A stretch of 64,000 nucleotides of DNA, taken from contig NC_087390.1 of assembly GCF_963675165.1 (NCBI RefSeq), positions 5,742,250 to 5,806,249 of the forward strand. Direction: 5' to 3'. The translations under genes were made by a program, and so were the position numbers. Under the pieces are notes generated by a model that saw only the letters and a program-made list of their open reading frames with translations, was not told where the DNA came from and made no database searches. The stretch comes from Halichondria panicea (Eukaryota; Porifera; Demospongiae; Suberitida; Halichondriidae). Positions 30,456 through 43,808 of this stretch are shown piece by piece. The number at the start of each line of letters is the position of its first letter. Within the stretch, counting starts at the first letter, position 1.

Positions 30456-30585
30456 GAATGGAGCTACATACTAATGTCTCTATGACTCTTGTTTGCAGGC
30501 ATCTCGCAGTCTAGCCTCGACCTCGTGCACAGATGAACATCTATCCCACCAACCCTCCCTAGAGACTGCAGAGACTGCATTTTAA

Positions 30586-32462
30586 CTATATATACTGTCT
30601 TAGGTCTATACCTTGTGAGTTAACACTGGCCATGGTTACCTTGTTGAAGAACCTAGCTGTATAATTATATTGTCTAGTATTTATTGTCAGTAGAACTGTA
30701 CAGTTTTGTTTTGTCAGTAGAACCTGTGCAGTTTCAATTATATTGTCTAGTATTTATTGTCAGTAGAAAACCTGTACAGTTTTTGTATAATTATTGTCAG
30801 CTAATGTTTATTGTTGGGGATAATGCGCATGCGCCACAAAGGCTTTGCAAAAGGTGGGTGGGGCATTGCAAGTATCATCCTGCCATTGTCTCGTGGTTCG
30901 CTATCACTGGAAGCATAGAAAATTTATAGTATCTATGCTAGAAGTATCACAGAGCTAGAGCAGGGTAAGTTGCTTAAATGTGAATTAAATGCACATGTAC
31001 GTACGTGTACATTTAGTATAAATCTAGACTGAGGCTGGTACACAAAGTTGTTTTTTAGCTTGTACTTAGCTTGTATTGCTACAAGCTATAAACTCTCATA
31101 GCTAGCTACCTATAAGCAATGCTATTGTGTACATTAATATATACTCCCTTAGCTATAGGGAAGCTAAGGGATTAATGGTTGAGCCAGTGACAACCTGGCC
31201 AGCCAGCCAATTCCATTATTGTGTGGTATTGTGTGGTACGCCCACTTTCCACATCGATACAACATTGACAGCCACTGTATTGTGCATTGTGGTCAACTTT
31301 ATGTATGCCATAATGGGTATAATTGGGGCGAGCGAAGCGAGTTCCTTTGTGAGTTTCTTACCTAGTGTGCAACGTTGAAATTTGGTCTGTCTGTCTGTGT
31401 GTGTTAGGCTCCTTCACTGGCCTTCAAGACGAAAGAAAAGGCCTGCTACTATATAACTGTTTGCGCATGCGCAAAATTATTGGATAATTTTCCCCTAAAA
31501 TTTCCATACTGCTCAGAAAAATATACTGTACAGACATAGTCATACACAGAGCTATATAGCTAGCTAGCTAGAGACAGAGCTGTAGGTTTGTTGCATAGCT
31601 ATTTTCATTCTGATTGTAGACTTCACCAAGGTTAGTATTAGATGGGCGTGGCCTGTCCATATAGGCTACTATCAGCTTTCACCCCGTTCAGACGATTGTC
31701 ATCCACACTGTTGCAGGCTGTGAGTCTTTTGTTAACATAGCAGGCTAAGGGTAGCTATCAGAATGCTATCAGATGGGCTAGAAACCTTCAATCGAATTTT
31801 CTCCTTCAATCTACTTCCATTTGTTGTGATGTCATAAAACGTTGTTATCCGTAGCCGCCAGATACCGGTAGATGGTTAGTGCATACACAAGCAGTCGATA
31901 CCAGGCCCACTTCCCTGATGATAGTGTGGCCTGGTATCGAGGCTATGTGTGTGTGTGTCTGTCATGGACTGGCACGATATTTGTTTTTCGTACTCGAGAC
32001 CCTTTACCAATTTCTAGCGTGAATTAATGCGCATGGGCACCACTGGCTAGCTACACTAAGCTCTGACAAGACACAGACACTCTTGAGATGACAGGCACAC
32101 CTAGCCTGCATGTATTGTTGTCTTGTGATAATAAAAACCTTGCTTGGTCCACAATACAATAATATTAACTAACAAGGGGCACTTCCAAACTACTTTTACA
32201 TTTCTTAACCTCATTATGACATTAACATTTTGACCAATCCAGGCCAGCCAGCCAGCCAGCCAGCCATGCAGCTCAGTCTCAGCTATATGGTCTCAGAGTC
32301 ACTATAGCTAAATAGAGCGGTGAGGCTGACTGATCACATTAACACGGGTGAACTTGGACAAACCCTTAACTCAACCGCTTTCGCTCGCCCCCCCATGACA
32401 CCTTGTGTCACTCTAGTTAATAGTTAGTTATGTGCAATGGTACTAAGTAATGATATAACTAA
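30586..32462. other. 3' flank of receptor copy 1 up to the unit junction
   Basis: No gene was supported. It contains repeated attgtctagtatttattgtc blocks (30670-30790), a perfect 13-bp-stem hairpin (31895-31940), (CCAG)n at about 32245-32268, and caatgcgcatgcgcc-type palindromes. The 83-codon frame at 31127-31378 is identical in unit 2 but broken in units 3-4, arguing against coding. Confidence 0.55.
31895..31940. other. Perfect-stem hairpin in the unit spacer
   Basis: tcgataccaggcc pairs with ggcctggtatcga, and the loop extends the pairing with cac/gtg. It is conserved at about 40445, 49029 and 57474 in the other junction regions. Confidence 0.65.
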
Positions 32463-32576
32463 ATGGAAATTTCATCTTGGCCTAAAGTGATCACTGTTTT
32501 GCTTGCTAACTTTGAGTGGGCCATAAAACAATTGTATATACCACCAGTACAAGTAGGCCTGGTAACATTACAACTA

Positions 32577-32586
32577 GACACACACA

Positions 32587-32634
<48 letters not shown>

Positions 32635-32658
32635 CACCCACCCACACACACCCTCACC

Positions 32659-32712
<54 letters not shown>

Positions 32713-32727
32713 CACACATGCACACAG
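32577..32727. repeat. (CA)n microsatellite, unit 2
   Basis: CA repeat with CTCACCCACC interruptions, ending in the acceptor of orphan exon 32728-33241. Confidence 0.9.
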
Positions 32728-34264
32728 CCAGTATCCCATACTCAGAATGGAAGGAAGCCATTCACCTCAAGCAACAAGACTCTCAACCCTCCGAACAACA
32801 AGATGAAAGTGATAAAGAAAGCGAAGAAGATGACAAAATCGAGGAGAAATCTATTAGGAGACGTTCTGGTCGGAAAACGTATCAAAATCAACTTCGTCAA
32901 AATGAAGTGCATCAAAAGGATCAAGCTGACACTGGAGAATCAAATCAAATCAGTGCTACAGATGAAGAGGTGTACGAGTTAGGTAGCTACGAGGATCAGT
33001 TGGAGGCAGTAATGAACGACTTAGATGATGACAGTTACAAGACTGCGTCAAAGAAGAGCTCAAAACTCGCCGCCCCACAGAGCAGCGGTAACAAGACACT
33101 GGGTAGAAATAGAGAAGGCACAACTGAAGTCGAGACTGTGGAGAATATTGGAGCTGGTCAAAGAGCTAACGGAAAGACCCACAAAAACTCGAAATTTGAA
33201 CACGAATCACTTGCCACTAATGACTCTGAGGATCAATGCAGGTAACTGCTGGTATTGCATATTTTGTTACTTAATTACATGATCCTTACCAATTACATAA
33301 GTCTTTATTTTTGCCCACACAAGTATGCGTAATTCAATTAATCTCCTGCATAATATTTACCGGAGATTTCTCTTTTTTCCCCTGAGGCTAGCTCGTTGCC
33401 TAGTGATAACTGGAGCCAGTACCAACAGACTCAACTGGAGTGGGCCCTCTCTCACTATCCAAAGTTCTCTGAGGATCGCTGGGAAAATGTTTCTAGAGCT
33501 GTTCCTGGAAAATCAATGGTACGTACTCAAGGAGAAAATAAGCAAAGAGAGAATTCTATTTGAGCTTGAGAGTACATAACCTTAAAATTGTTGTTGTGCT
33601 ATTTTTGAATGTATGCTACTTTGTAATAATTATGATGTTGAGTTCTGGCAGCCACACAAAACAGAGCGTCAACAAATTTGCAAACAATAATTGTGTTGTA
33701 CAATGGAACAAAGTTTTAGCCATTATACAGAGGTGGCTTTTGTTGAGGTTTTTTTCTACACAAACTGTTCATTAGGGATAGGGACCTGGCCTCACAGTTG
33801 GCGTAGCCAGGATTTTGGGAAGGGCAGGGCTCAAATTGGTTTAGCATAGGCGCAGACTTTCATTGTAGTTTCTCTAAAAAAAGGTCATCACTTTTCCTCA
33901 GCAAGCATGCGCACATCGGATAGCCCTGCCCACATTTCAATTACATGACATCATTCTAGTAACTATGCATGCAGTAGAGCAGAATAGATTGACAGATCAC
34001 GGTAATTCAAGCTAAGTTGAAATTGATGGAGCACAAAAGGGGGGGGGGCTCTAGCCCCATCAGCCCCCCTCTGCCTACGCCACTGGGTGGGCCATTTAGA
34101 GTTGTTCTACTGTATTAGCCATGTGTACAGTTTTTTGAGCCAGTCTTATACAAATCTGTTTGATTACTATGTTGTATTGTTTCACTGTGCAGGATGAGTG
34201 TGTCAAGAGATGTAAGGAGTTGTTCGAAGCTGTCAGGAAGAGAAAAGTAGACACTGGCAGATAG
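32728..34264 (+). pseudogene. Orphan DNAJC1 3' half, unit 2 (linker + SANT exons)
   Basis: Exons 32728-33241, 33392-33518 and 34193-34264 match DNAJC1 exons 6-8, and all remain open and in phase. No J-domain exons precede them. The first exon lacks 24 codons present in unit 1 ([10 protein letters not shown] joins directly). The frame is also open upstream through the CA array to an ATG at 32463, so a 260-codon Thr-His-rich first exon is formally possible. Confidence 0.85.
33795..34086. mobile_element. hAT-like element, unit 2
   Basis: Orthologue of the element at 23471-23760: same ends (cagttggcgtagcc, ctacgccactgg) and same intron. Confidence 0.75.
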
Positions 34265-35243
34265 CTTAGTTCACAGCAAACACACTCTTATTCATAATTC
34301 CATAATTATTTTATTAGGCAAACAGATTTGTAATTTTTGTGTTGAATTCAGTGACACATAATTATCTCAAACCTCATAATTAAAAATTGTCAATGTTAAC
34401 AATTAGCAAAAATTTGGTCTACCTGCCCTGAATAAGTAGCAGTTAAGCCGCCCTCGAAAGTTACCTGTGATTGAATGCTGCAGCAGCTCAGCTCAGATCA
34501 GAAGGACACTGGAGATATTCAAGAGTTGCATTTGTTCTGAGTCTGCACACTGCACCATGGCCAGTTGGAGAGAGACCAGGTGCATAAAATATTGCAGAGA
34601 ATTGCAGCTGCATTCTAGCTCAGTGTTTGTATAGCTATCAGTCTGATAATGCATGTGTGAGTGATAGGTATAATTATTCATAGCCTCATAAATTAACAAT
34701 AGCTAAGTTTGTGTTTTTATGCTGCAATTGCTCTTCAGACTACTTTTTCACATTGTATTTTTGAATTTAAAGTGCTGACATTGCACAGCAGGGGTGCAAG
34801 TGTGAGATTTTGAATGTCAATAGTATAGTAGATGAGCCCAACCTATTGGTCATACAAAACCACAAGTTGTAAAAATTGCTCATGCATGGGTAGGAATGCA
34901 ACAGCTCACATCCTGTTACTCTCTAGAGATTCAGGCATGCATATCATATATCGCATGGGGAGGTCAGGTTTTTGTGTATGCATGGGGAAATTTCGTGGAG
35001 GTTAGCTTGCCCACGAAAATTATCCGCTATACATGTATAGAAATGGGGCAACGCCTAACTTGAGCCCTGAGCCTAACCAACCATCCATTAATTTTGCAGC
35101 ATGCATAATTACGTCATGCTTCGATGTTATGCACCTATACTTACCCTTACATGAAATAATTAATTTCATGCATGTGCAATATCATTGCCTAACTCATGCA
35201 CTACAGTAAATGTTAATTGATGTACTCCCTTTTCATTCTGCAG
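34265..35243. other. Spacer before receptor copy 2
   Basis: Matches the unit 1 spacer. It includes the candidate atggggaggtcagg start exon and the MITE fragment. No other gene was seen. Confidence 0.5.
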
Positions 35244-38200
35244 CTTTCTCATATTGCTACTCACTTCAGTGTGCATGACAATGCCCTCAAACTCATCAAC
35301 GCAACCTGGTAAAACCTGCAAGTTGTTTTTGTAAACCTTAATTTGATGTGACTCTTGCATATAGGGAACAATGTTTTGGCCTTTATACACAGAGGGTGCC
35401 TTTGTTGAGAGGTTGTTTTGTACACAAACTGTTCATTTGGGACCTGAGTGCCTGATGGCCGTTATATAGCAACTGGCTTTTATTCGGAGGTGGTTGTTAA
35501 CAGAGGTTCCACTGTATATTAATTAAAAGGTCACTATAAATTATACTTTGGACCCGCATGCACAGTTAAAAGCCTTTTTTTAAGACAAAATTAATGTCCA
35601 CACTGACAGTGACTTGCCTCATGCCCGCAGCCACTACAAGCATATATAGCTTCAATCCTTCACAGATTTTTACCCTTCGAATTGAAAGTGGGCGTGGGGA
35701 CGAGGCTATCATTTACATGTGCACTAGCTGATTCACAAACTGCAATAATTTATAGGTACAAAACTGTAGTATAGACATGTATGGTCCAATTGCAGTTCCT
35801 CTTCCTGGACTACTTTGTGAGGTGACGGGTGAGATCCCCTTCGCTGTCTGCGAACCTACAGTATTTCCAGATCCAGTGTGTCATGCGGTCTACCGATATA
35901 ATGGCACAACATTCACACCATCAGTAAGATAATTAATTATAAACATGTATATCCTTCACGCATGCTTGCATGTTTGCATGTATATTGGCCTGTGCCTAAA
36001 TTCATTTTGTGTCTAACCAAAATTTAACGGATTATTTTTTTCAGCACTTATCTTGTCACTCGGGAGAACACTGTGTTCCATATACTAATAACTGTATACT
36101 GGAATTGGTTTCTCCTTTCGAGGACGAGGACGGAAATTTAGAGTATTCTTGTTGTTGCAATGCCACATTGTGCAATCAAGAAAGAACAGATGATGATGAA
36201 CCTAGAATTATTTTCCCCATCCCTAATGAACCAATTACAACAACAACAACTACAACCGTTACCGTGACGATGGTACAAGGTCTACCGGATGGCACCATTA
36301 CTGCAATAGTGGTTACTCTTGCAATTATCGCCCTAGTCGTAGTAATGTTTGCTATCGGTGTCATCTTTTTCTGTTGGAAACGGTGCAGAAATGATGAATA
36401 CCTAGTCACTAATGACACTGGCAGACCGTATCCTACATACACAGGGAGTAGACCTAACCTGACAGGGCTGCTGTTGTCTGAAGCAGTACTAGGAGAAGGG
36501 AGCGATGGTGTTGTGTATGAGGGAACGTATCAAGAGAATAAGGTCGCCGTGAAGGTGAGTGAGTGACTATACTAATTATATGTACACAGTCGGTACGGGT
36601 GGTGCAGGGCTCAGATTATCGGAGCCATTTGCTATTTCTTGATTTATATATATATATATGTAGTAGTTATAGACTGAGTATAATTATGTTACATGTATGC
36701 ACATAATTAGAGGCTATATAGTTATGTGCTATGTTTGTTAATGTCGTGTAATCATACCGTACCCTCACATTAATAGGCCCGTGCACAGTCCTCTAATAAG
36801 CCTAAACTGCTTCCAGAAAAGGGTGCATGGGCGTATTTTAGCGAGGGTATACAGTATATTGGCAATTTGGTATTTGAATGCGGCATCGAATAATTCCATA
36901 ATTACTGCAGGTTTTTCGGGAGAATTCCAGAGAGAGATTCTTCAGAGAGGTGGCAGTGTACACATCCTCCAGTGTCGACCACCAGAACATTCTCAAGTTC
37001 ATCGGACACGATGAGAAAGAGATGAGACTGGTGGTTGCACTGCACACCCGGGGCTCTGTGTACACTGTCATCCAGAGGCAGGTGCTGACGTTAGCTGAAT
37101 TCCAGCTCCTAGGAAAGTCAATATCATGTGGTGAGTACCGTATAGCGGATTATTTCGAGGGTATAAATTTTTGCAGAAATGCCTTTAGAAAGGTTTTCAG
37201 GGATTTAGCATGCATGCAATAATAAATTCACGGTTATAAATGTTCGCGATATATACATGCTTAATCTGCGAAAACCACAAACATTTATACCCTCGAAATA
37301 TACCCGCTATTGATATACGGTATATGTCCTTTTGCCTGGCAATTTTCAAAACAGAATCCCCTTCAAGAAAATTATAATTATGTATAGCTGATAGGAAAGT
37401 ACACGGTAATTTTCTCAGCTATAATCAAAGCGTATAACTCTATATATCTTTACTCTCTATTATAACTTTGGCTATAATTATATACACATGCAGGACTGGG
37501 ATTTCTTCACAGAAGCAGGCCACCGTGCATAGTGCACGGTGATTTGAAAACTGGGAACATTCTGATGAAACACAATGGAGAAGCTGCTCTGGCAGACTTT
37601 GGCCACAGTAGGCAATTTTTTACTGAGGATGTGAAGGTACGTATACTTTCGTAATTGTCTACTTATATATAGCGAGTAAATTTGGCGATTTGGTGAACAA
37701 GCTTAAGGTGAGGGTCACCAATGTTTCAGTTTGATACTTAGTCCCATGCAGAAGGTCATGGCAATCATGCTGCATGCATCGTCAAACCAACTAACTTCGT
37801 TGCCTCATTCACTAAAATTAGTATTAGGCTCACAAATGTACCCGCTATATGTTATCTGGGAATTTCCTATAGCTTGCAATTGTCTCCGACGATTTCCTCA
37901 AAAGCCATTCTTTTGACAATTTTCCTGAAATCTGAAGAAACGAACTTATAAGGATATATAGGGTTCGATCCTTATAAAGTTCGTTTCTTCAAATGTTATT
38001 ACCTGAAGTGCCACTAAGACTCATACCACTAATAAACCACGATTCAGGAACCAATGACAGCCGGTACACCCATGTATGCCGCACCAGAGCTGATGAAAGT
38101 CAGGGTGAATAGTAGGACTGATGCTAAAGCTACTGATTCTTATTCCCTTGGTGTGGTTATATACGAGCTGTTAACCAGAACTCAACGAGATCAAGGTATG

Positions 38201-39127
38201 AATAAGTGTAATTTATGCGTTTAAGCAAGGAAATAAGTTTATCGCATAAATAATAATTATAGCATTCTGCTTTCCGAGCCGCCACAACTTTTATGCTCAC
38301 ATAAATAATTATATTCTAGCACTATATACAAATATTATAGCTAGGCCCTAGTTTTGGCAGAAACACATCAAGTATAATTATATACATGCAATAATTATAG
38401 AGGTTATAGTACAACTTGATAGGTCGTTTATATTAGTGCAGCAACTTTGATGATGAATTGTACCCTCACCACTCACTCACACACAGAGGAAGTGGAAGCG
38501 TACCGGCAACCGATGAGTGAGAAATTAGATGGAATTCAACAGCCTACAATAGATGAGATGAGAAGGCACATTCACAACAACAGTTATAGACCAAATATCC
38601 CTAAAAAATTCGATGTGAGTTTCGTTTAATATTTCACTCCCGTAATATATTTTACCTCGATCCTCCGCACTAAAGAAGTACAATTGCAAACTCCACATGA
38701 TACGTACTTTTGTTAATGACATATAATTATAGCACTCAAATAATAATATACACCGCAGGTATTTCCTGAGCTAGTCAAACTTGTACAAGACTTGTGGAGT
38801 GACGCTGCTGAGACCAGGCCGAAAGCAGAAGCAGCCTACAATGCTTTTATTGAATTTGGGTTGTTAATTGTAAGTTATGGAATTAATAATAGACAAACAG
38901 TATAATAAAGTTGGTATTTAATAGCTAAACACTCAGATTTTGTGCGAAAGTTGTAGTTAAATATCATTATGTATACATACATACTAATTTGGTATATAAA
39001 TGGAGCTACATACTAACGTCTCTATGACTCTTGTTTGCAGGCATCTCGCAGTCTAGCCTCGACCTCGTGCACAGATGAACATCTATCCCACCAATCCTCC
39101 CTAGAGACTGCAGAGACTGCATTTTAA
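35244..39127 (+). CDS. Activin/TGF-beta type II receptor-like kinase, copy 2 (intact)
   Basis: Exons: 35244-35308, 35796-35923, 36045-36554, 36911-37130, 37494-37636, 38048-38195, 38487-38614, 38759-38869, 39041-39127. Together they are 1540 nt, which is one completing base plus 513 codons including the stop, close to ACVR2 length. All parts are open: signal core, Cys-rich ectodomain ending CCCNATLCN, membrane segment (GVIFFCW end), and kinase with GEGSDGVVYEG, HGDLKTGNILMKHNG, DFGHSRQFF, GTPMYAAPE. The C-lobe motif is EEVEAYRQPMSEKLDG ... YRPNIPKKFD, which parallels the EYMLPFEEEIG ... RP region of type II receptors. The ectodomain variant is NGTTFTPS (with copy 3). The only unresolved part is the first Met exon. 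As a type II receptor it would bind ligand and phosphorylate a type I partner (family knowledge). Confidence 0.87.
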
Positions 39128-41008
39128 CTATATATACTGTCTTAGGTCTATACCTTGTGAGTTAACACTGGCCATGGTTACCTTGTTGAAGAACCTAGCT
39201 GTATAATTATATTGTCTAGTATTTATTGTCAGTAGAACTGTACAGTTTTGTTTTGTCAGTAGAACCTGTGCAGTTTCAATTATTGTCTAGTATTTATTGT
39301 CAGTAGAAAACCTGTACAGTTTTTGTTTTAATTGTCAGCTAATGTTTATTGTTGGGGATAATGCGCATGCGCCACAAAGGCTTTGCAAAAGGTGGGTGGG
39401 GCATTGCAAGTATCATCCTGCCATTTTAATAGGGGTCCCTCGTGGTTCGCTATCACAGATAGTAACTATAATTTATAGTATCTATGCTAGAAGTATCACA
39501 GAGCTAGAGCAGGGTAAGTTGCTTAAATGTGAATTAAATGCACATGTACGTACGTGTACATTTAGTATAAATCTAGACTGAGGCTGGTACACAAAGTTGT
39601 TTTTTAGCTTGTACTTAGCTTGTATTGCTACAAGCTATAAACTCTCATAACTAGCTACCTATAAGCAATGCTATTGTGTACATTAATATATACTCCCTTA
39701 GCTATAGGGAAGCTAAGGGATTAATGGTTGAACCAGTGACAACCTGGCCAGCCAGCCAATTCCATTATTGTGTGGTATTGTGTGGTACGCCCACTTTCCA
39801 CATCGATACAACATTGACAGCCACTGTATTGTGCATTGTGGTCAACTTTATGTATGCCATAATGGGTATAATTGGGGCGAGCGAAGCGAGTTCCTTTGTG
39901 AGTTTCTTACCTAGTGTGCAACGTTGAAATTTGGTCTGTCTGTCTGTGTGTGTTAGGCTCCTTCACTGGCCTTCAAGACGAAAGAAAAGGCCTGCTACTA
40001 TATAACTGTTTGCGCATGCGCAAAATTATTGGATAATTTTCCCCTAAAATTTCCATACTGCTCAGAAAAATATACTGTACAGACATAGTCATACACAGAG
40101 CTATATAGCTAGCTAGCTAGAGACAGAGCTGTAGGTTTGTTGCATAGCTATTTTCATTTTGATTGTAGACTTCACCAAGGTTAGTATTAGATGGGCGTGG
40201 CCTGTCCATATAGGCTACTATCAGCTTTCACCCCGTTCAGACGATTGTCATCCACACTGTTGCAGGCTGTGAGTCTTTTGTTAACATAGCAGGCTAAGGG
40301 TAGCTATCAGAATGCTATCAGATGGGCTAGAAACCTTCAATCGAATTTTCTCCTTCAATCTACTTCCATTTGTTGTGATGTCATAAAACGTTGTTATCCG
40401 TAGCCGCCAGATACCGGTAGATGGTTAGTGCATACACAAGCAGTCGATACCAGGCCCACTTCCCTGATGATAGTGTGGCCTGGTATCGAGGCTATGTGTG
40501 TGTGTGTCTGTCATGGACTGGCACGATATTTGTTTTTCGTACTCGAGACCCTTTACCAATTTCTAGCGTGAATTAATGCGCATGGGCACCACTGGCTAGC
40601 TACACTAAGCTCTGACAAGACACAGACACTCTTGAGATGACAGGCACACCTAGCCTGCATGTATTGTTGTCTTGTGATAATAAAAACCTTGCTTGGTCCA
40701 CAATACAATAATATTAACTAACAAGGGGCACTTCCAAACTACTTTTACATTTCTTAACCTCATTATGACATTAACATTTTGACCAATCCAGGCCAGCCAG
40801 CCAGCCAGCCAGCCATGCAGCTCAGTCTCAGCTATATGGTCTCAGAGTCACTATAGCTAAATAGAGCGGTGAGGCTGACTGATCACATTAACACGGGTGA
40901 ACTTGGACAAACCCTTAACTCAACCGCTTTCGCTCGCCCCATGACACCTTGTGTCACTCTAGTTAATAGTTAGTTATGTGCAATGGTACTAAGTAATGAT
41001 ATAACTAA
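39128..41008. other. 3' flank of receptor copy 2
   Basis: Counterpart of 30586-32462, lacking genes. It contains the same hairpin (about 40445-40490) and (CCAG)n tract. Confidence 0.55.
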
Positions 41009-41122
41009 ATGGAAATTTCATCTTGGCCTAAAGTGATCACTGTTTTGCTTGCTAACTTTGAGTGGGCCATAAAACAATTGTATATACCACCAGTACAAGT
41101 AGGCCTGGTAACATTACAACTA

Positions 41123-41285
<163 letters not shown>

Positions 41286-42834
41286 CCAGTATCCCATACT
41301 CAGAATGGAAGGAAGCCATTCACCTCAAGCAACAAGAGTCTCAACCCTCCGAACAACAAGATGAAAGTAATAAAGAAAGCGAAGAAGATGACAAAATCGA
41401 GGAGAAATCTATTAGGAGACGTTCTGGTCGGAAAACGTATCAAAATCAACTTCGTCAAAATGAAGTGCATCAAAAGGATCAAGCTGACACCGGAGAATCA
41501 AATAAAATCAGTGCTACAGATGAAGAGGGGTACGAGTCAGGTAGCTACGAGGATCAGTTGGAGGCAGTAATGAGCGACTTAGATGATGACAGTTACAAGA
41601 CTGCGTCAAAGAAGAGCTCAAAACTCGCCGTCCCACAGAGCAGCGGTAACAAGACACTGGGTAGAAATAGAGAAGGCACAACTGAAGTCGAGACTGTGGA
41701 GAATATTGGAGCTGGTCAAAGAGCTAACGGAAAGACCCACAAAAACTCGAAATTGGAATACGAATCACTAATTGCCACTAATGAGTCTGAGGATCAATGC
41801 AGGTAACTGCTGGTATTGCATATTTTGTTACTTAATTACATGATCCTTACCAATTACATAAGTCTTTATTTTTGCCCACACAAGTATGCGTAATTCAATT
41901 AATCTCCTGCATAATATTTACCGGAGATTTCTCTTTTTTCCCCTGAGGCTAGCTCGTTGCCTAGTGATAACTGGAGCCAGTACCAACAGACTCAACTGGA
42001 GTGGGCCCTCTCTCACTATCCAAAGTTCTCTGAGGATCGCTGGGAAAATGTTTCTAAAGCTGTTCCTGGAAAATCAATGGTACGTACTCAAGGAGAAAAT
42101 AAGCAAAGAGAGAATTCTATTTGAGCTTGAGAGTACATGTATATAACCTTAAAATTGTTGTTGTGCTATTTTTGCATGTGTATGCTACTTTGTAATAATT
42201 ATGATGTTGAGTTCTGGCAGCCACACAAAACAGAGCTTCAACAAATTTGCAAACAATAATTGTGTTGTACAATGGAACAAAGTTTTAGCCATTATACAGA
42301 CGTGGCTTTTGTTGAGGTTTTTTTCTACACAAACTATTCATTAGGGATAGGGACCTGGCCTCACAGTTGGCGTAGCCAGGATTTTGGGAAGGGCAGGGCT
42401 CAAATTGGTTTAGCATAGGCGCAGACTTTCATTGTAGTTTCTCTAAAAAAAGGTCATCACTTTTCCTCAGCAAGCATGCGCACATCGGATAGCCCTGCCT
42501 ACATTTAAATTACATGACATCATTCTAGTAACTATGCATGCAGTAGAGCAGAATAGATTGACAGATCACGGTAATTCAAGCTAAGTTGAAATTGATGGAG
42601 CACAAAAGGGGGGGGGGGCTCTAGCCCCATCAGCCCCCCTCTGCCTACGCCACTGGGTGGGCCATTTAGAGTTGTTCTACTGTATTAGCCATGTGTACAG
42701 TTTTTTGAGCCAGTCTTATACAAATCTGTTTGATTACTATGTTGTATTGTTTCACTGTGCAGGATGAGTGTGTCAAGAGATGTAAGGAGTTGTTCGAAGC
42801 TGTCAGGAAGAGAAAAGTAGACACTGGCAGATAG
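41286..42834 (+). pseudogene. Orphan DNAJC1 3' half, unit 3
   Basis: Exons 41286-41802, 41953-42079 and 42763-42834, open and in phase. The linker exon is one codon longer than in unit 2 (ESLIATNESED for ESLATNDSED). It lacks J-domain exons and the 24 codons kept in unit 1. The upstream frame stays open through the CA array to ATG 41009. Confidence 0.85.
42364..42656. mobile_element. hAT-like element, unit 3
   Basis: Same ends and intron position as in units 1 and 2. Confidence 0.75.
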
Positions 42835-43808
42835 CTTAGTTCACAGCAAACACACTCTTATTCATAATTCCATAATTATTTTATTAGGCAAACAGATTTG
42901 TAATTTTTGTGTTGAATTCAGTGACACATAATTATCTCAAACCTCATAATTAAAAATTGTCAATGTTAACAATTAGCAAAAATTTGGTCTACCTGCCCTG
43001 AATAAGTAGCAGTTAAGCCGCCCTCGAAAGTTACCTGTGATTGAATGCTGCAGCAGCTCAGCTCAGATCAGGACACTGGAGATATTCAAGAGTTGCATTT
43101 GTTCTGAGTCTGCACACTGCACCATGGCCAGTTGGAGAGAGACCAGGTGCATAAAATATTGCAGAGAATTGCAGCTGCATTCTAGCTCAGTGTTTGTATA
43201 GCTATCAGTCTGATAATGCATGTGCATGTGTGAGTGATAGGTATAATTATTCATAGCCTCATAAATTAACAATAGCTAAGTTTGTGTTTTTATGCTGCAA
43301 TTGCTCTTCAGACTACTTTTTCACATTGTATTTTTGAATTTAAAGTGCTGACATTGCACAGCAGGGGTGCAAGTGTGAGATTTTGAATGTCAATAGTATA
43401 GTAGATGAGCCCAACCTATTGGTCATACAAAACCACAAGTTGTAAAAATTGCTCATGCATGGGTAGGAATGCAACAGCTCACATCCTGTTACTCTCTAGA
43501 GATCAAGGCATATCATATATCGCATGGGGAGGTCAGGTTTTTGTGTATGCATGGGAAAATTTCGTGGAGGTTAGCTTGCCCACGAAAATTATCCGCTATA
43601 CATGTATAGAAATGGGGCAACGCCTAACTTGAGCCCTGAGCCTAACCATCCATTAATTTTGCAGCATGCATAATTACGTCATGCTTCGATGTTATGCACC
43701 TATACTTACCCTTACATGAAATAATTAATTTCATGCATGTGCAATATCATTGCCTAACTCATGCACTACAGTAAATGTTAATTGATGTACTCCCTTTTCA
43801 TTCTGCAG
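42835..43808. other. Spacer before receptor copy 3
   Basis: Equivalent to the spacers of units 1 and 2; nothing further seen. Confidence 0.5.

Larger units (their letters stand above)
24917..30585 (+). pseudogene. Activin/TGF-beta type II receptor-like kinase, copy 1, interrupted by a stop
   Basis: Exons: 24917-24981 (signal-peptide core FLILLLTSVC), 25466-25593, 25697-26206, 26568-26787, 27148-27290, 27694-27841, 28880-29007, 29152-29262, 30499-30585. The ectodomain is Cys-rich and ends in SCCCNATLCN, the CCx4-5CN box of activin receptors. A Thr-rich stalk, one membrane segment (TAIVVTLAIIALVVVMFAI) and a kinase follow. The kinase has the glycine loop GEGSDGVVYEG, AVK lysine, HENILxFIG-like HQNILKFIG, HGDLKTGN, DFG and YAAPE. 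There is no GS box, hence type II. Oddity: exon 7 reads GAA GCT TAG (stop at 28894-28896) where the other copies have GC(C/G) TAC. This would cut the kinase after subdomain IX and lose the C-lobe end and tail. The first Met exon is unresolved. It could still make a truncated receptor, so 'pseudogene' is tentative. Confidence 0.8.
22077..32495 (+). repeat. Tandem unit 1 (DNAJC1 3' exons + receptor), about 10.4 kb
   Basis: First of five head-to-tail units. Homology to the later units begins at about 22077 in DNAJC1 intron 5 (ctgttttgtttgctaac) and runs through the receptor gene plus about 1.9 kb of 3' flank. It is longer than the others because of two insertions (about 28036-28790 and 29393-30455). 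Confidence 0.9.
32496..41042 (+). repeat. Tandem unit 2, about 8.5 kb
   Basis: Second unit. The junction lies at about 32495, where receptor 3' flank (ctaaagtgatcac) meets DNAJC1 intron 5 sequence (tgttttgcttgctaac). It contains an orphan DNAJC1 3' half and receptor copy 2. Confidence 0.92.

Noticed and set aside
31127..31378. 83-codon frame identical in units 1 and 2
   Set aside because: Broken by indels in units 3 and 4, and contains an interspersed repeat-like stretch; not conserved as protein.
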